This document shows, one piece after another, positions 8,661 through 16,801 of a stretch of DNA of 38,759 nt. This stretch comes from Syntrophus sp. (in: bacteria) (GTDB lineage Bacteria > Desulfobacterota > Syntrophorhabdia > Syntrophorhabdales > Syntrophorhabdaceae), in NCBI GenBank assembly GCA_013824835.1, contig PNOM01000019.1, positions 1-38,759 of the forward strand, read 5' to 3'. The position numbers and the translations under genes were made by a program. The stretch's first letter is position 1. Every line of letters begins with the position of its first letter. Under the pieces are notes generated by a model, which saw nothing but the letters and a program-made list of their open reading frames with translations, did no database searches and was not told the origin of the DNA.

Positions 8661-9934
8661 TCACTTGTATTTTTCACATCTTCACATACGAGGGTATTTG
8701 ACCCCATAGGGATAAGATGACACACAAGGTCTGTGTTGGTATCGATAAGAGCAACTGCATCTTCCATTGTTTTTGCCGGAACCAGACCCATTTTTCTTAC
8801 AGTTTCTCCATCGAGTTCCGACAGGAGAATAATTCTGCATCGCTCTGCCTTTAAGCGCGTTGCGTAGGCTGTCTGGGCGTATACCTTGTCTGCTTTTCTC
8901 ACATCTCCTTCCATCTCTTCAAGGGAGGCATAGTTAAACCATTTCAGAAAATCAGCATTTCCCAAACCGTCTTCACATTTCCCCGCAACAATCACCGTAC
9001 CCTTATCTTTTACTGCGCCCATGGCATGTTCTATGGCTTTATGAGCCTGGATAAAGTTTATATCTTTAGGAAAGCCACCGGCACTTACTATTGCGATGTC
9101 GCCTTTTTCCTCCGGTGTGCACCCAAAGTGTTCCATAAACCATTCGCAACCTGATTCGTGGGCTTCCCTTACATGGCCGGAAAATATATTGAGAAGGTTG
9201 TGGCGGTCATCAAGAACGGTATTGATAAGAAACATGGGGGTCTTGATGAGGGAGATGCCCTCCATGATCTCCTCGTGCATGGGGTTTCCCTTGAGAACGC
9301 CTGAACGGGCACATGGGTGCTTGCCGGGTTTATCCTTGTTGAATACCTTCCCGTGGATGCCGAGTATAGTCTCATACCCTGAAATGCCCGGAAAGATTGA
9401 CTTTCTTCCTCCTCCGAATCCGGCGAGATAGTGGAAGTTTATGGAACCTGTGACTATGACGGCATCGGCCCGGGTTAGGGATGAATTAAGCACAACTTCG
9501 AGTCCGGTTGATGTATACCCAAAAGATGTAAGGTTCTGTGTATCAAAACAATCGTGATCAAAACAAGATACAGTTTCGAATATGGTTTCCGAGATAATGC
9601 TTTTTTGCTCTTCAGGCGTCTGCTTCCGGTGATTTCCGAGGGCGAATATGATCTCAACATGGTGATCCTTCAGGAAACCCTCATAAAGAACGGGTAGTAC
9701 CTGGTCCATTCCTGAATAACGGGTGATGTCCGGAACAATGATGAGAATATTCTTAAAATTCTTAAGCCAGTCTTTAAGGGGTCTCTCCCCTATAGGATTT
9801 GAAAGGGATTCCTGCAATGCTTCCCTCAGGGGGAGGGGAGGGGGATCAACAGGCTTTAAAATATTTACACGCCATTTATCAGGGAGTTCAAAGGATATTG
9901 CTTCGCTGCCGTAGTTGAGGTTGTATACTGTCAT
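8657..9934 (-). CDS. LarA-like nickel-pincer enzyme (lactate racemase family, DUF2088)
   Basis: A 425-residue member of the LarA/DUF2088 family, whose characterised members racemise or epimerise alpha-hydroxy acids with a nickel pincer nucleotide (NPN) cofactor. Visible family residues: PDITR (69-72), GNHRKQT with the catalytic-type His102, FHYLAGFGGGRKSIFPG with His168 and Lys178 (the lysine that tethers NPN), and His194 in GIHGK. The His-Lys-His spacing of 10 and 16 residues equals that of Lactobacillus LarA (174/184/200). The start at 9934 (MTVYNLNYG) has AGAGGA upstream; the longer ORF adds 16 residues. It heads the unit with the TonB receptor, YfiR and kinase. No larB, larC or larE for making NPN is in the window. 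The true substrate is unknown. Confidence 0.85.
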   Translation of the reverse strand: MTVYNLNYGSEAISFELPDKWRVNILKPVDPPPLPLREALQESLSNPIGERPLKDWLKNFKNILIIVPDITRYSGMDQVLPVLYEGFLKDHHVEIIFALGNHRKQTPEEQKSIISETIFETVSCFDHDCFDTQNLTSFGYTSTGLEVVLNSSLTRADAVIVTGSINFHYLAGFGGGRKSIFPGISGYETILGIHGKVFNKDKPGKHPCARSGVLKGNPMHEEIMEGISLIKTPMFLINTVLDDRHNLLNIFSGHVREAHESGCEWFMEHFGCTPEEKGDIAIVSAGGFPKDINFIQAHKAIEHAMGAVKDKGTVIVAGKCEDGLGNADFLKWFNYASLEEMEGDVRKADKVYAQTAYATRLKAERCRIILLSELDGETVRKMGLVPAKTMEDAVALIDTNTDLVCHLIPMGSNTLVCEDVKNTSE

Positions 9935-9954
9935 GTGGTTTCTTTTTCCTCTTA

Positions 9955-9982
9955 AAAATAATTTACCCTTAAGGACCATCAA
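9955..9982 (-). promoter_or_regulatory. Possible promoter of the larA-TonB-yfiR-kinase unit
   Basis: On the minus strand, TTGATG, a 16-nt spacer and TATTTT lie about 20 nt before the larA-like start. Both boxes match four of six consensus bases, so this is a weak prediction. Confidence 0.3.
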
Positions 9983-10018
9983 GGGGGTTCACACATGTCT
10001 CTGTGTTTACTTACACAT

Positions 10019-10046
10019 CTGTCTGCCGCAATTCCGGCGCAGACAG
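10019..10046 (-). terminator. Hairpin downstream of enolase, possible terminator
   Basis: CTGTCTGC pairs perfectly with GCAGACAG around a 12-nt interior that can pair further in part. It lies 11 nt after the enolase stop codon, on the minus strand. There is no clean T run after it, so it may be a terminator, an RNA-stabilising hairpin, or neither. Confidence 0.4.
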
Positions 10047-10057
10047 ATCGCCCAGCC

Positions 10058-11392
<1,335 letters not shown>

Positions 11393-11421
11393 TTATCACA
11401 GCATTTCACCTGCTTAATTTT

Positions 11422-11451
11422 AGAATACCACAGGGGGGAAATAGGGGTCAA
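11422..11451 (-). promoter_or_regulatory. Probable enolase promoter
   Basis: On the minus strand, TTGACC, an 18-nt spacer and TATTCT lie about 87 nt upstream of the enolase start. The boxes match five and four of six consensus bases. Confidence 0.5.
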
Positions 11452-11477
11452 ACATTTTATATTTTCTCATTATGGTC

Positions 11478-11506
11478 TTGACATAACAGGGCCATATATT
11501 TATAAA
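11478..11506 (+). promoter_or_regulatory. Strong sigma-70 promoter of the EF-hand protein gene
   Basis: TTGACA (11478-11483), a spacer of exactly 17 nt, and TATAAA (11501-11506). The expected start of transcription near 11513 leaves a leader of about 24 nt with AAAGGTGAT before the ATG at 11537. Confidence 0.75.
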
Positions 11507-11536
11507 ACATGAGATAAAAAAACTGAAAGGTGATGT

Positions 11537-12142
11537 ATGAAAAATATTTTTCTTTGCGCTGTTATTTCCATATGTATCACAACATTTACATTCCATAGTT
11601 TCTGCGAGGGAAAATCCCAGGGGTCAAACAGGAATAAGAATGCAGTATCGGCCAAATCGCAGAAAGGAAAAAGGGAAAATATAAGGAGACACCAAGCCTT
11701 TACAGGACTGATTGTGCATACAGACTCTGCAGCGAAGATGATATCTGTAAAAGGAAGAGGAAGGACCGTAACATTTGATGTATCCAACCCTTTTATGAAA
11801 GGGTATCGTAGCGTTGAAGACCTGAAGTCGGGCGATTATGTTGCTGTTTCCTACACTTTTGATGGGGTGAGGATTGTGAAGATAACTAAAAGTGAAGCCC
11901 TTTCGGATAGAGGAGAGATATCAGAGAGGCCAGCGACTGCAAAAAAAGGGGTTTCCAGGAGGGCGCGAGTTAAAGAAAAAGGCAGTACCTTTAATGATGT
12001 TGATGAAAACAAGGACGGGAAAATATCCCCTGTGGAGTTAAGCGCCGTTGTTAAAGACCTTCAGATGAAACAGTTCAAGGAATATGACAAAGACGGGGAT
12101 GGTTATTTAAGCGAGTCTGAATTCCAGTATGTGGTGAAGTAG
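11537..12142 (+). CDS. Exported EF-hand calcium-binding protein
   Basis: A 201-residue protein with a signal peptide (FLCAVISICITTFTFHSFC). A basic linker leads to a small beta-rich domain (about residues 54-117; GLIVHTDSAAKMISVKGRGR, DLKSGDYVAVSYTFDGVRIV) resembling the OB-like DUF5666-type fold. The C-terminus carries two EF-hand loops: DENKDGKISPVE (156-167) and DKDGDGYLSESE (184-195), both with the full set of acidic ligands, the central Gly and the final Glu. It should bind Ca2+ outside the cytoplasm. Its last 36 nt overlap, tail to tail, the end of the transglycosylase gene. The exact role is unknown. Confidence 0.8.
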   Translation: MKNIFLCAVISICITTFTFHSFCEGKSQGSNRNKNAVSAKSQKGKRENIRRHQAFTGLIVHTDSAAKMISVKGRGRTVTFDVSNPFMKGYRSVEDLKSGDYVAVSYTFDGVRIVKITKSEALSDRGEISERPATAKKGVSRRARVKEKGSTFNDVDENKDGKISPVELSAVVKDLQMKQFKEYDKDGDGYLSESEFQYVVK

Positions 12143-12988
12143 TTTGGTCTGAACTTTTGTAGTTTTGGACCGGCTTTTTCGGTTTTTCTGCGGCATTATG
12201 CCGCCTCTTTCAATAGCTTTTGCATAGGCCAGAACGGCCTTTATGTAATTATCACAGTGGTTATAGGCCCAGATGGCCTTTTTCATTTTTTCTGTATCTC
12301 CTGTTTCCCAACCATGGTTTTTCAGGTAATTTGCCGTGCTGGCCATGGCATCGGCAAAATCAAAGAGATTAATGGCTCCATCTCCATTTCCGTCTACTCC
12401 ATGCTTAAGGTACGATGTGGGCACAAACTGGCAGAGGCCGAACGCTCCTGCCCATGAGCCTTTTATCGTAAGGGGGTCAATTTTATTCATTCTGCTGAGA
12501 ATGAGCAGGTGTATCAGTTCCTGTTCTGCCCATACTGACCGTCTGTTTTCCAGGAGAGTCATAGTAAGAAGACTGTTGAATACGGGAAAATGGCCGCAAT
12601 ACTGACCAAAATTTGTCTCAACCCTGAAGATTGCTACTAAAACTTCTTTTTCAACGCCATATTGATCTTCTATTTTATTTAAGAAGATTTTGTTGTCTGT
12701 TAATATTTTCCGGCCCCGTTCTATTGATTTACGGGTTAAGAGGCCGAACTTCCGATTGAAATAATCGAGATTTTTTCCTTTTTTCTCAATAATTGCCGGG
12801 TAAAGGATAACCCGTTCATCAGAGAAGATCCTTTGAACCTCCTCGTCGGTAAACCCCTGCGCCCTGAGCTTTTCGTACAGCAATTCTTTACGTGTTGAAA
12901 GGTTGGCTTCCGTTTCGCAGTGACAACAGGAGATTGTAAAGATCAAAAGGGTAATAAGAAAAACACTGAAGGTTAGTATCCTTTTCAT
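12107..12988 (-). CDS. MltB-like lytic murein transglycosylase (SLT_2 family)
   Basis: A 293-residue exported enzyme with an N-terminal hydrophobic signal ending in a cysteine-rich stretch (FTISCCHCE), which may be a lipoprotein site although the -3 position is not ideal. The catalytic domain follows: VAIFRVETNFGQ with the catalytic Glu124, then GSWAGAFGLCQFVPTSYLKHG and the C-terminal IWAYNHCDNYIKAVL. DGNGDGAINLFD (199-210) is the EF-hand-like calcium loop known from Slt35/MltB. Such enzymes cleave peptidoglycan glycan strands to 1,6-anhydromuropeptides. It is shorter than E. coli MltB (361 residues). The gene converges with the EF-hand protein gene, overlapping by 36 nt. Confidence 0.87.
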   Translation of the reverse strand: MKRILTFSVFLITLLIFTISCCHCETEANLSTRKELLYEKLRAQGFTDEEVQRIFSDERVILYPAIIEKKGKNLDYFNRKFGLLTRKSIERGRKILTDNKIFLNKIEDQYGVEKEVLVAIFRVETNFGQYCGHFPVFNSLLTMTLLENRRSVWAEQELIHLLILSRMNKIDPLTIKGSWAGAFGLCQFVPTSYLKHGVDGNGDGAINLFDFADAMASTANYLKNHGWETGDTEKMKKAIWAYNHCDNYIKAVLAYAKAIERGGIMPQKNRKSRSKTTKVQTKLLHHILEFRLA

Positions 12989-13097
12989 TTAAAGGTCCCC
13001 TTTGTCCTGCCCTGCTACCTGACCGTGTGTATAATCTTTGTAGCATTGTATACGGTGTATAACATAATCTCCTTTTATCCCCTGAACAAAGTCATGA

Positions 13098-14036
13098 TTA
13101 TTGAGAAATGTAAGGGCATTCCTGTCTTGATTTTATGAAGGCACAATTTTTATTGCATGGTTCCATCCTTACGGTAACATCACATTCGGGTATGATTGAA
13201 GAAATGTCTTTTTCTATAGCAGAAATGACATTATGAGCGCTTTTAAGCGAAATATGTTCAGGCATGATCAGGTGCAAGTCCACAAAGTGTTTTCTTCCTG
13301 CTGTTCTTGTCTTGATAGCTTTGAAATTGCAATAGTAATCGAAGTGTTTTGCGAGAACTTTCAGTACATCTATTTGTCCTGCTTCCCCTATTGAAGCGTC
13401 AAGGAGTTTCATAAATGCTTCTTTCAGGAGACTGATGGAGGGGACAGTAATTATTATGCTTACCAGAAGAGTTGCTGCGGGGTCGATGTAGTTTGCTATT
13501 GAAAAAAAACCTGCATGCGTTACGGCAATATAAAATGCGAAGGAAAGGGTGATAGCGAGGGAGATATATCCTTCAAGACGAAAGTGTATTCCCTCAGCCT
13601 TCAATGCAGGAGAAGAACTTTGTTTGGCCAATTTTAGTATGATGGCAGCTCCAGAGAAATTAATGACTATGCCGATAAAACTGCATATAAGGCCGATAAC
13701 CGGTGATTTAACCTCCGCAAGTTTGATAATGTGCATGATTGCCTGAAAGGACATGGCCAATGCAAGGCCTACGAGCACGGCTCCTTCTATCAATTCACAA
13801 ACGTTCTCGACCTTGCTGTAGCCATAGTTATGAAAGAAATCTGCAGGTTTATCCGCCAGTATGATTGAATAATAGAGGATGACCGAAACGGTCAAGGCAA
13901 CACAGGATATTCCTAAATCAGCTGCTATTGCGAGGGAATCAACTATGACAAGGGCAAGAGCTTTTATTGCACAAAGAATGACATTGGCAAAAAGACTTAT
14001 CTTTACTGCAAGCAGCATGGTTTTTTTCTGATCCAT
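13098..14036 (-). CDS. Cation diffusion facilitator (CDF) family transporter, atypical metal site
   Basis: A 312-residue membrane protein with six hydrophobic helices and a C-terminal cytoplasmic domain, the CDF layout. Family landmarks: VDSLAIAAD in helix 2, FHNYGYSKVENVCELIEG before helix 3, EGIHFRLEGYIS in helix 5 and NYIDPAATLLVS in helix 6. In CDF zinc/iron/manganese exporters the transport site is D-x3-D in helix 2 and H/D-x3-D in helix 5; here these positions read D40-x3-S44 and H151-x3-E155. A cysteine-rich tail (PCNKNCAF, QECPY) could bind metal. AAGGAT lies directly before the ATG. Expected role: proton-coupled export of a divalent cation, identity uncertain. Confidence 0.82.
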   Translation of the reverse strand: MDQKKTMLLAVKISLFANVILCAIKALALVIVDSLAIAADLGISCVALTVSVILYYSIILADKPADFFHNYGYSKVENVCELIEGAVLVGLALAMSFQAIMHIIKLAEVKSPVIGLICSFIGIVINFSGAAIILKLAKQSSSPALKAEGIHFRLEGYISLAITLSFAFYIAVTHAGFFSIANYIDPAATLLVSIIITVPSISLLKEAFMKLLDASIGEAGQIDVLKVLAKHFDYYCNFKAIKTRTAGRKHFVDLHLIMPEHISLKSAHNVISAIEKDISSIIPECDVTVRMEPCNKNCAFIKSRQECPYISQ

Positions 14037-14042
14037 ATCCTT

Positions 14043-14071
14043 ATTATAAACAAAATCTATATTAATGGCAA
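14043..14071 (-). promoter_or_regulatory. Promoter directly abutting the CDF gene start
   Basis: On the minus strand, TTGCCA (14071-14066), a 17-nt spacer and a perfect TATAAT (14048-14043), followed by only AAGGAT before the ATG. Initiation at the usual distance would fall at or just before the start codon, giving a leaderless or nearly leaderless message. Confidence 0.5.
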
Positions 14072-14358
14072 AAAAGAATATTTTTTAAGAAAAAATATAA
14101 TTCCTCTTTTTCTACAATTTCGTAACCTCAAGTACCTATTGCAATGTTATATTGAAATCGATTGCTTTTTGCAGATATTTCATATAAATACAAATGACTG
14201 TTTCAGGCTTTGTCGGGGTTTGGCCATGCGTGTATGTCAATAATACTCTCACATATCTTTTCCTCTTTTCCGACAGATTAATAACAGCATTACGCGATAA
14301 TGAGAACGGAAAGCGGCAGCGTTGATTTATTAGTAATCATCTCTATGCAACCCTTTTC

Positions 14359-14387
14359 TTGATTTTTTTTGAATCATTTATTACAAT
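14359..14387 (+). promoter_or_regulatory. Promoter of the STAS/RsbW partner-switching unit
   Basis: TTGATT (14359-14364), 17-nt spacer and TACAAT (14382-14387), with expected initiation near 14394. It overlaps the longer version of the STAS reading frame, which supports the start at 14414. Confidence 0.6.
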
Positions 14388-14413
14388 GCATAAAACAGAA
14401 AAAGGAGATCATT

Positions 14414-14746
14414 ATGGAAATAGGCACGAAAGAAAAAAGCAATGCTATTATTATATCGGTTCAAGGGAGACTGGATGCAGCGACTTCGCCCCAGTTTGAC
14501 AAGGCGTTTTCGGAACTGATCTCCAAGGGTAGTCGCACATTTCTCTTGAATATGGGCGATCTTGAATACATAAGCAGTGCGGGACTTCGAAGCATCCTCG
14601 CTGCCGCAAAGCAGTTAAAGGAAAAACAGGGAACAATATTTTTTGTGGGTTTGCGGGGTCCAGTAGAAGAAGTATTCAAAATATCAGGATTTTATTCAAT
14701 TTTCCAGATATTTGATACAGAAGAAGATGCCCTTGCCCATATGTAA
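14414..14746 (+). CDS. STAS-domain anti-sigma factor antagonist (SpoIIAA/RsbV type)
   Basis: A 110-residue single-domain protein with the SpoIIAA/RsbV fold: IIISVQGRLDAATSPQFDKA at the N-terminus, then LEYISSAGLRSILAAAKQL, where the serine of the ISSAGL motif is the usual phosphorylation site. Unphosphorylated antagonists bind an RsbW-type kinase and free its target; phosphorylation by the kinase reverses this. The start at 14414 has AAGGAG upstream and follows the promoter. Two RsbW-like ATPase domains are encoded directly downstream, which fits a partner-switching unit. No sigma factor or PP2C phosphatase gene is adjacent, so target and phosphatase lie elsewhere or the system regulates something other than sigma. 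Confidence 0.9.
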   Translation: MEIGTKEKSNAIIISVQGRLDAATSPQFDKAFSELISKGSRTFLLNMGDLEYISSAGLRSILAAAKQLKEKQGTIFFVGLRGPVEEVFKISGFYSIFQIFDTEEDALAHM

Positions 14747-14762
14747 TCAACAGCATACGGAA

Positions 14763-15179
14763 ATGATGTCCCGAATCCTGGCGCCTGCACAGCTTGAGAA
14801 CCTTGAGGAATTAGTGGAGTTTGTGTCCCATTGCGCCAGAGAGAAGGGGTTTGAGCAGAAAAGGGTTTCGGAGATAGAGATTGCCGCAGAAGAGGCTTTT
14901 GTAAACATAATTAATTACGCCTATCGGCACATGGGGAGTGCGGGAGATATTGAAGTTCAATGCGGGTTTGAGGACAGTGAGAGATTTATAATTGAGATCA
15001 CTGACTCTGGAATTCCCTTCAATGTCCTTAATGTGGCTGAGCCGGATATTTCATCTGATGTATCACATCGAAAGATAGGAGGGCTTGGTATCTTTTTTAT
15101 GAAAAAACTGATGGATGAGGTTTGCTATAAGTATATTGAAGGAAAAAATGTCCTGACCCTCGTCGTAAATAAGGCATAG
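14763..15179 (+). CDS. RsbW-like anti-sigma serine kinase / ATP-binding protein
   Basis: A roughly 138-residue HATPase_c protein of the RsbW/SpoIIAB group. It shows the N box (IEIAAEEAFVNIINYAY), the G1 box (EITDSGIPFN) and the G2 box (KIGGLGIFFMKKLMDEV), and ends with LTLVVNK as RsbW-like proteins do. It is expected to phosphorylate the STAS protein encoded just upstream and to sequester a target protein when the antagonist is phosphorylated. I start at the ATG 16 nt after the STAS stop; ATG at 14766 is equally possible, and a longer start at 14712 would overlap the STAS gene by 35 nt. None has a strong ribosome binding site, suggesting translational coupling. Confidence 0.85.
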   Translation: MMSRILAPAQLENLEELVEFVSHCAREKGFEQKRVSEIEIAAEEAFVNIINYAYRHMGSAGDIEVQCGFEDSERFIIEITDSGIPFNVLNVAEPDISSDVSHRKIGGLGIFFMKKLMDEVCYKYIEGKNVLTLVVNKA

Positions 15180-15244
15180 GTTCGCCAGTAGCGTCAATGT
15201 CAGCAATAATGATTATAAAGTAAGTTATTCCCCGGGGGAAAAGC

Positions 15245-16765
15245 ATGAAAACAGCTATTGAAAAGTCAACCCTTATAGTCCCGAATGATCTTGCCTATCT
15301 GCCTGCCATACATGCATATGCAGGTGAGGTGACAAAAAGGATTGGTTTTGAACAGTCTGATATAGATAAGATTATGTTAGCCCTCGAAGAGGCAGTGGTT
15401 AATGTTGTAGAACATGCCTTTGATGAGGAAGAGCAGGAATCTTATGAAATCATCTTTGAACCTGTTGCAACGGGCATAAAGATCATTGTCAAGGACAAGG
15501 GTTTGCCTTTTGATCCTGATATGGTTCCGGAGTATTCCCTTCCTGGCGATGTAGATCATGTTCCTGTCGGTCTCGGTTCTTTACTCATGAAAACGAGTGT
15601 GGATGAGTGTGTGTTTCATAATCTCGGTAGAGAAGGGAAAGAGATCCATTTAATCAAATACCTGCCCTCTAAAAGCGTTGTGGAACTTCATGAGGCGTCA
15701 GAACTGGAGCGCTATCCGAGACAGCCCGACGAAAGGGTTATTCCTGCGGTAAAGATGGCCTACGAGATAAGGGGGATGGAACTTTCTCAGGCCCTTGAAG
15801 TCTCAAGATTGTTTTATCGTGCCTATGGGTATTCCTACGGGATCGATTCCATCTATTATCCCGACAGGTTTATAAAGCTCCACGAAGATGGGAGTATTAC
15901 GTCGGTTGTCTCTGTTGCAGTGAATAAGGAAGTCGTCGGCCATGTGGCCCTGGTGAAAGAGCATAAGGAGAGTTCGATTGCTGAAGCTGCAATGGCCGTA
16001 GTGAGGCCGGATTTCAGAGGACAGGGTTGTCAGAGCGGGATGATACAGGCTTTGCTGAAGAAGGCTCATGAAATTGGTCTGGAGGCGGTTTTCAGCAAGG
16101 CGGTAACAAACCATCCCTATGCCCAGAAAGCGGGGCAGAAGGTGGGTTTCAAGAGGTGCGCCCTGGTCCTCGGGCTCATTCCTGCAGACAGGTCCTTTAA
16201 GGGAATACATGCAGCCCTTGCTCAGCGCGAGACAGTCATATACGGGTTTATGGTCCTTAAGAATCCTGAAGGGATTGTGGTCTATCCGCCACCCCTTCAT
16301 CAGGTTTTCCTGGAATATATTTATAAGAATCTCGGGCTGGACAGAACATTCATACCGCCCCGTTCTGATACTGCAGGGCAGGCACAAACCCTGGAGGATG
16401 TCTCTATAATAAAGACAACAATTGTACCTACCTACAACCGGGCGATAATCATGATTCAACGGTACGGGAAAAATATCATGCACGATGTTAAGGAGATTCT
16501 GAAAGAGCTTTGTCTTAAAAAAATAGACCAGATTACCTTTTATCTTCCCCTTAAAGACCCCCATACAGGTCTTTTTTGTGAAGAGTTTGAGAAGCTCGGC
16601 TTTTTTATGGCAGGTATCCTCCCTTTTTACGACATTGGAGATGTTCTTATTCTCCAATACCTGAATAACGTGGCTATCGATTATAGCGGGATTCAGGTAG
16701 CATCAGAGGATGCAGAGCATATCAAAGCTTACATCAGGGACCACGATCCGAACGTTACTATGTAG
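15245..16765 (+). CDS. Fusion of an RsbW-like ATPase domain with GNAT-type acetyltransferase domains
   Basis: A 506-residue protein with an unusual architecture. Residues about 8-140 form a second RsbW-like HATPase domain: N box MLALEEAVVNVVEHAF (44-59), G1 DKGLPFD (84-90), G2 VGLGSLLMKT (108-117). Residues about 180-310 resemble a GNAT acetyltransferase: substrate-side strands (VVSVAVNKEVVGHVALV), the acetyl-CoA loop VRPDFRGQGCQSGM (253-266) and NHPYAQKAGQKVGFKR. The C-terminal 190 residues (about 315-506) look like a further degenerate acetyltransferase-like domain (IIMIQRYGKNIMHDVKEIL, CEEFEKLGFFMAGILPF). It lies 65 nt after the RsbW-like gene, probably in the same transcript. The inferred role couples partner switching to protein or small-molecule acetylation; the substrate is unknown. 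Confidence 0.8.
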   Translation: MKTAIEKSTLIVPNDLAYLPAIHAYAGEVTKRIGFEQSDIDKIMLALEEAVVNVVEHAFDEEEQESYEIIFEPVATGIKIIVKDKGLPFDPDMVPEYSLPGDVDHVPVGLGSLLMKTSVDECVFHNLGREGKEIHLIKYLPSKSVVELHEASELERYPRQPDERVIPAVKMAYEIRGMELSQALEVSRLFYRAYGYSYGIDSIYYPDRFIKLHEDGSITSVVSVAVNKEVVGHVALVKEHKESSIAEAAMAVVRPDFRGQGCQSGMIQALLKKAHEIGLEAVFSKAVTNHPYAQKAGQKVGFKRCALVLGLIPADRSFKGIHAALAQRETVIYGFMVLKNPEGIVVYPPPLHQVFLEYIYKNLGLDRTFIPPRSDTAGQAQTLEDVSIIKTTIVPTYNRAIIMIQRYGKNIMHDVKEILKELCLKKIDQITFYLPLKDPHTGLFCEEFEKLGFFMAGILPFYDIGDVLILQYLNNVAIDYSGIQVASEDAEHIKAYIRDHDPNVTM

Positions 16766-16801
16766 TAAAATTGACTGCAAAGAATCGGAATCAGGATTTT
16801 A

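Larger units (their letters stand above)
14037..14413. other. Intergenic region between divergent CDF and STAS genes
   Basis: This AT-rich stretch contains a promoter for each flanking gene close to its start. Between them I see only a small CATTA-CGCGA-TAATG hairpin (14288-14302) and no open reading frame with a ribosome binding site. Confidence 0.5.

Noticed and set aside
15803-16657. 284-codon open frame opposite the RsbW-GNAT fusion
   Set aside because: It lacks a ribosome site and recognisable motifs, whereas the plus strand encodes clear HATPase and GNAT features.
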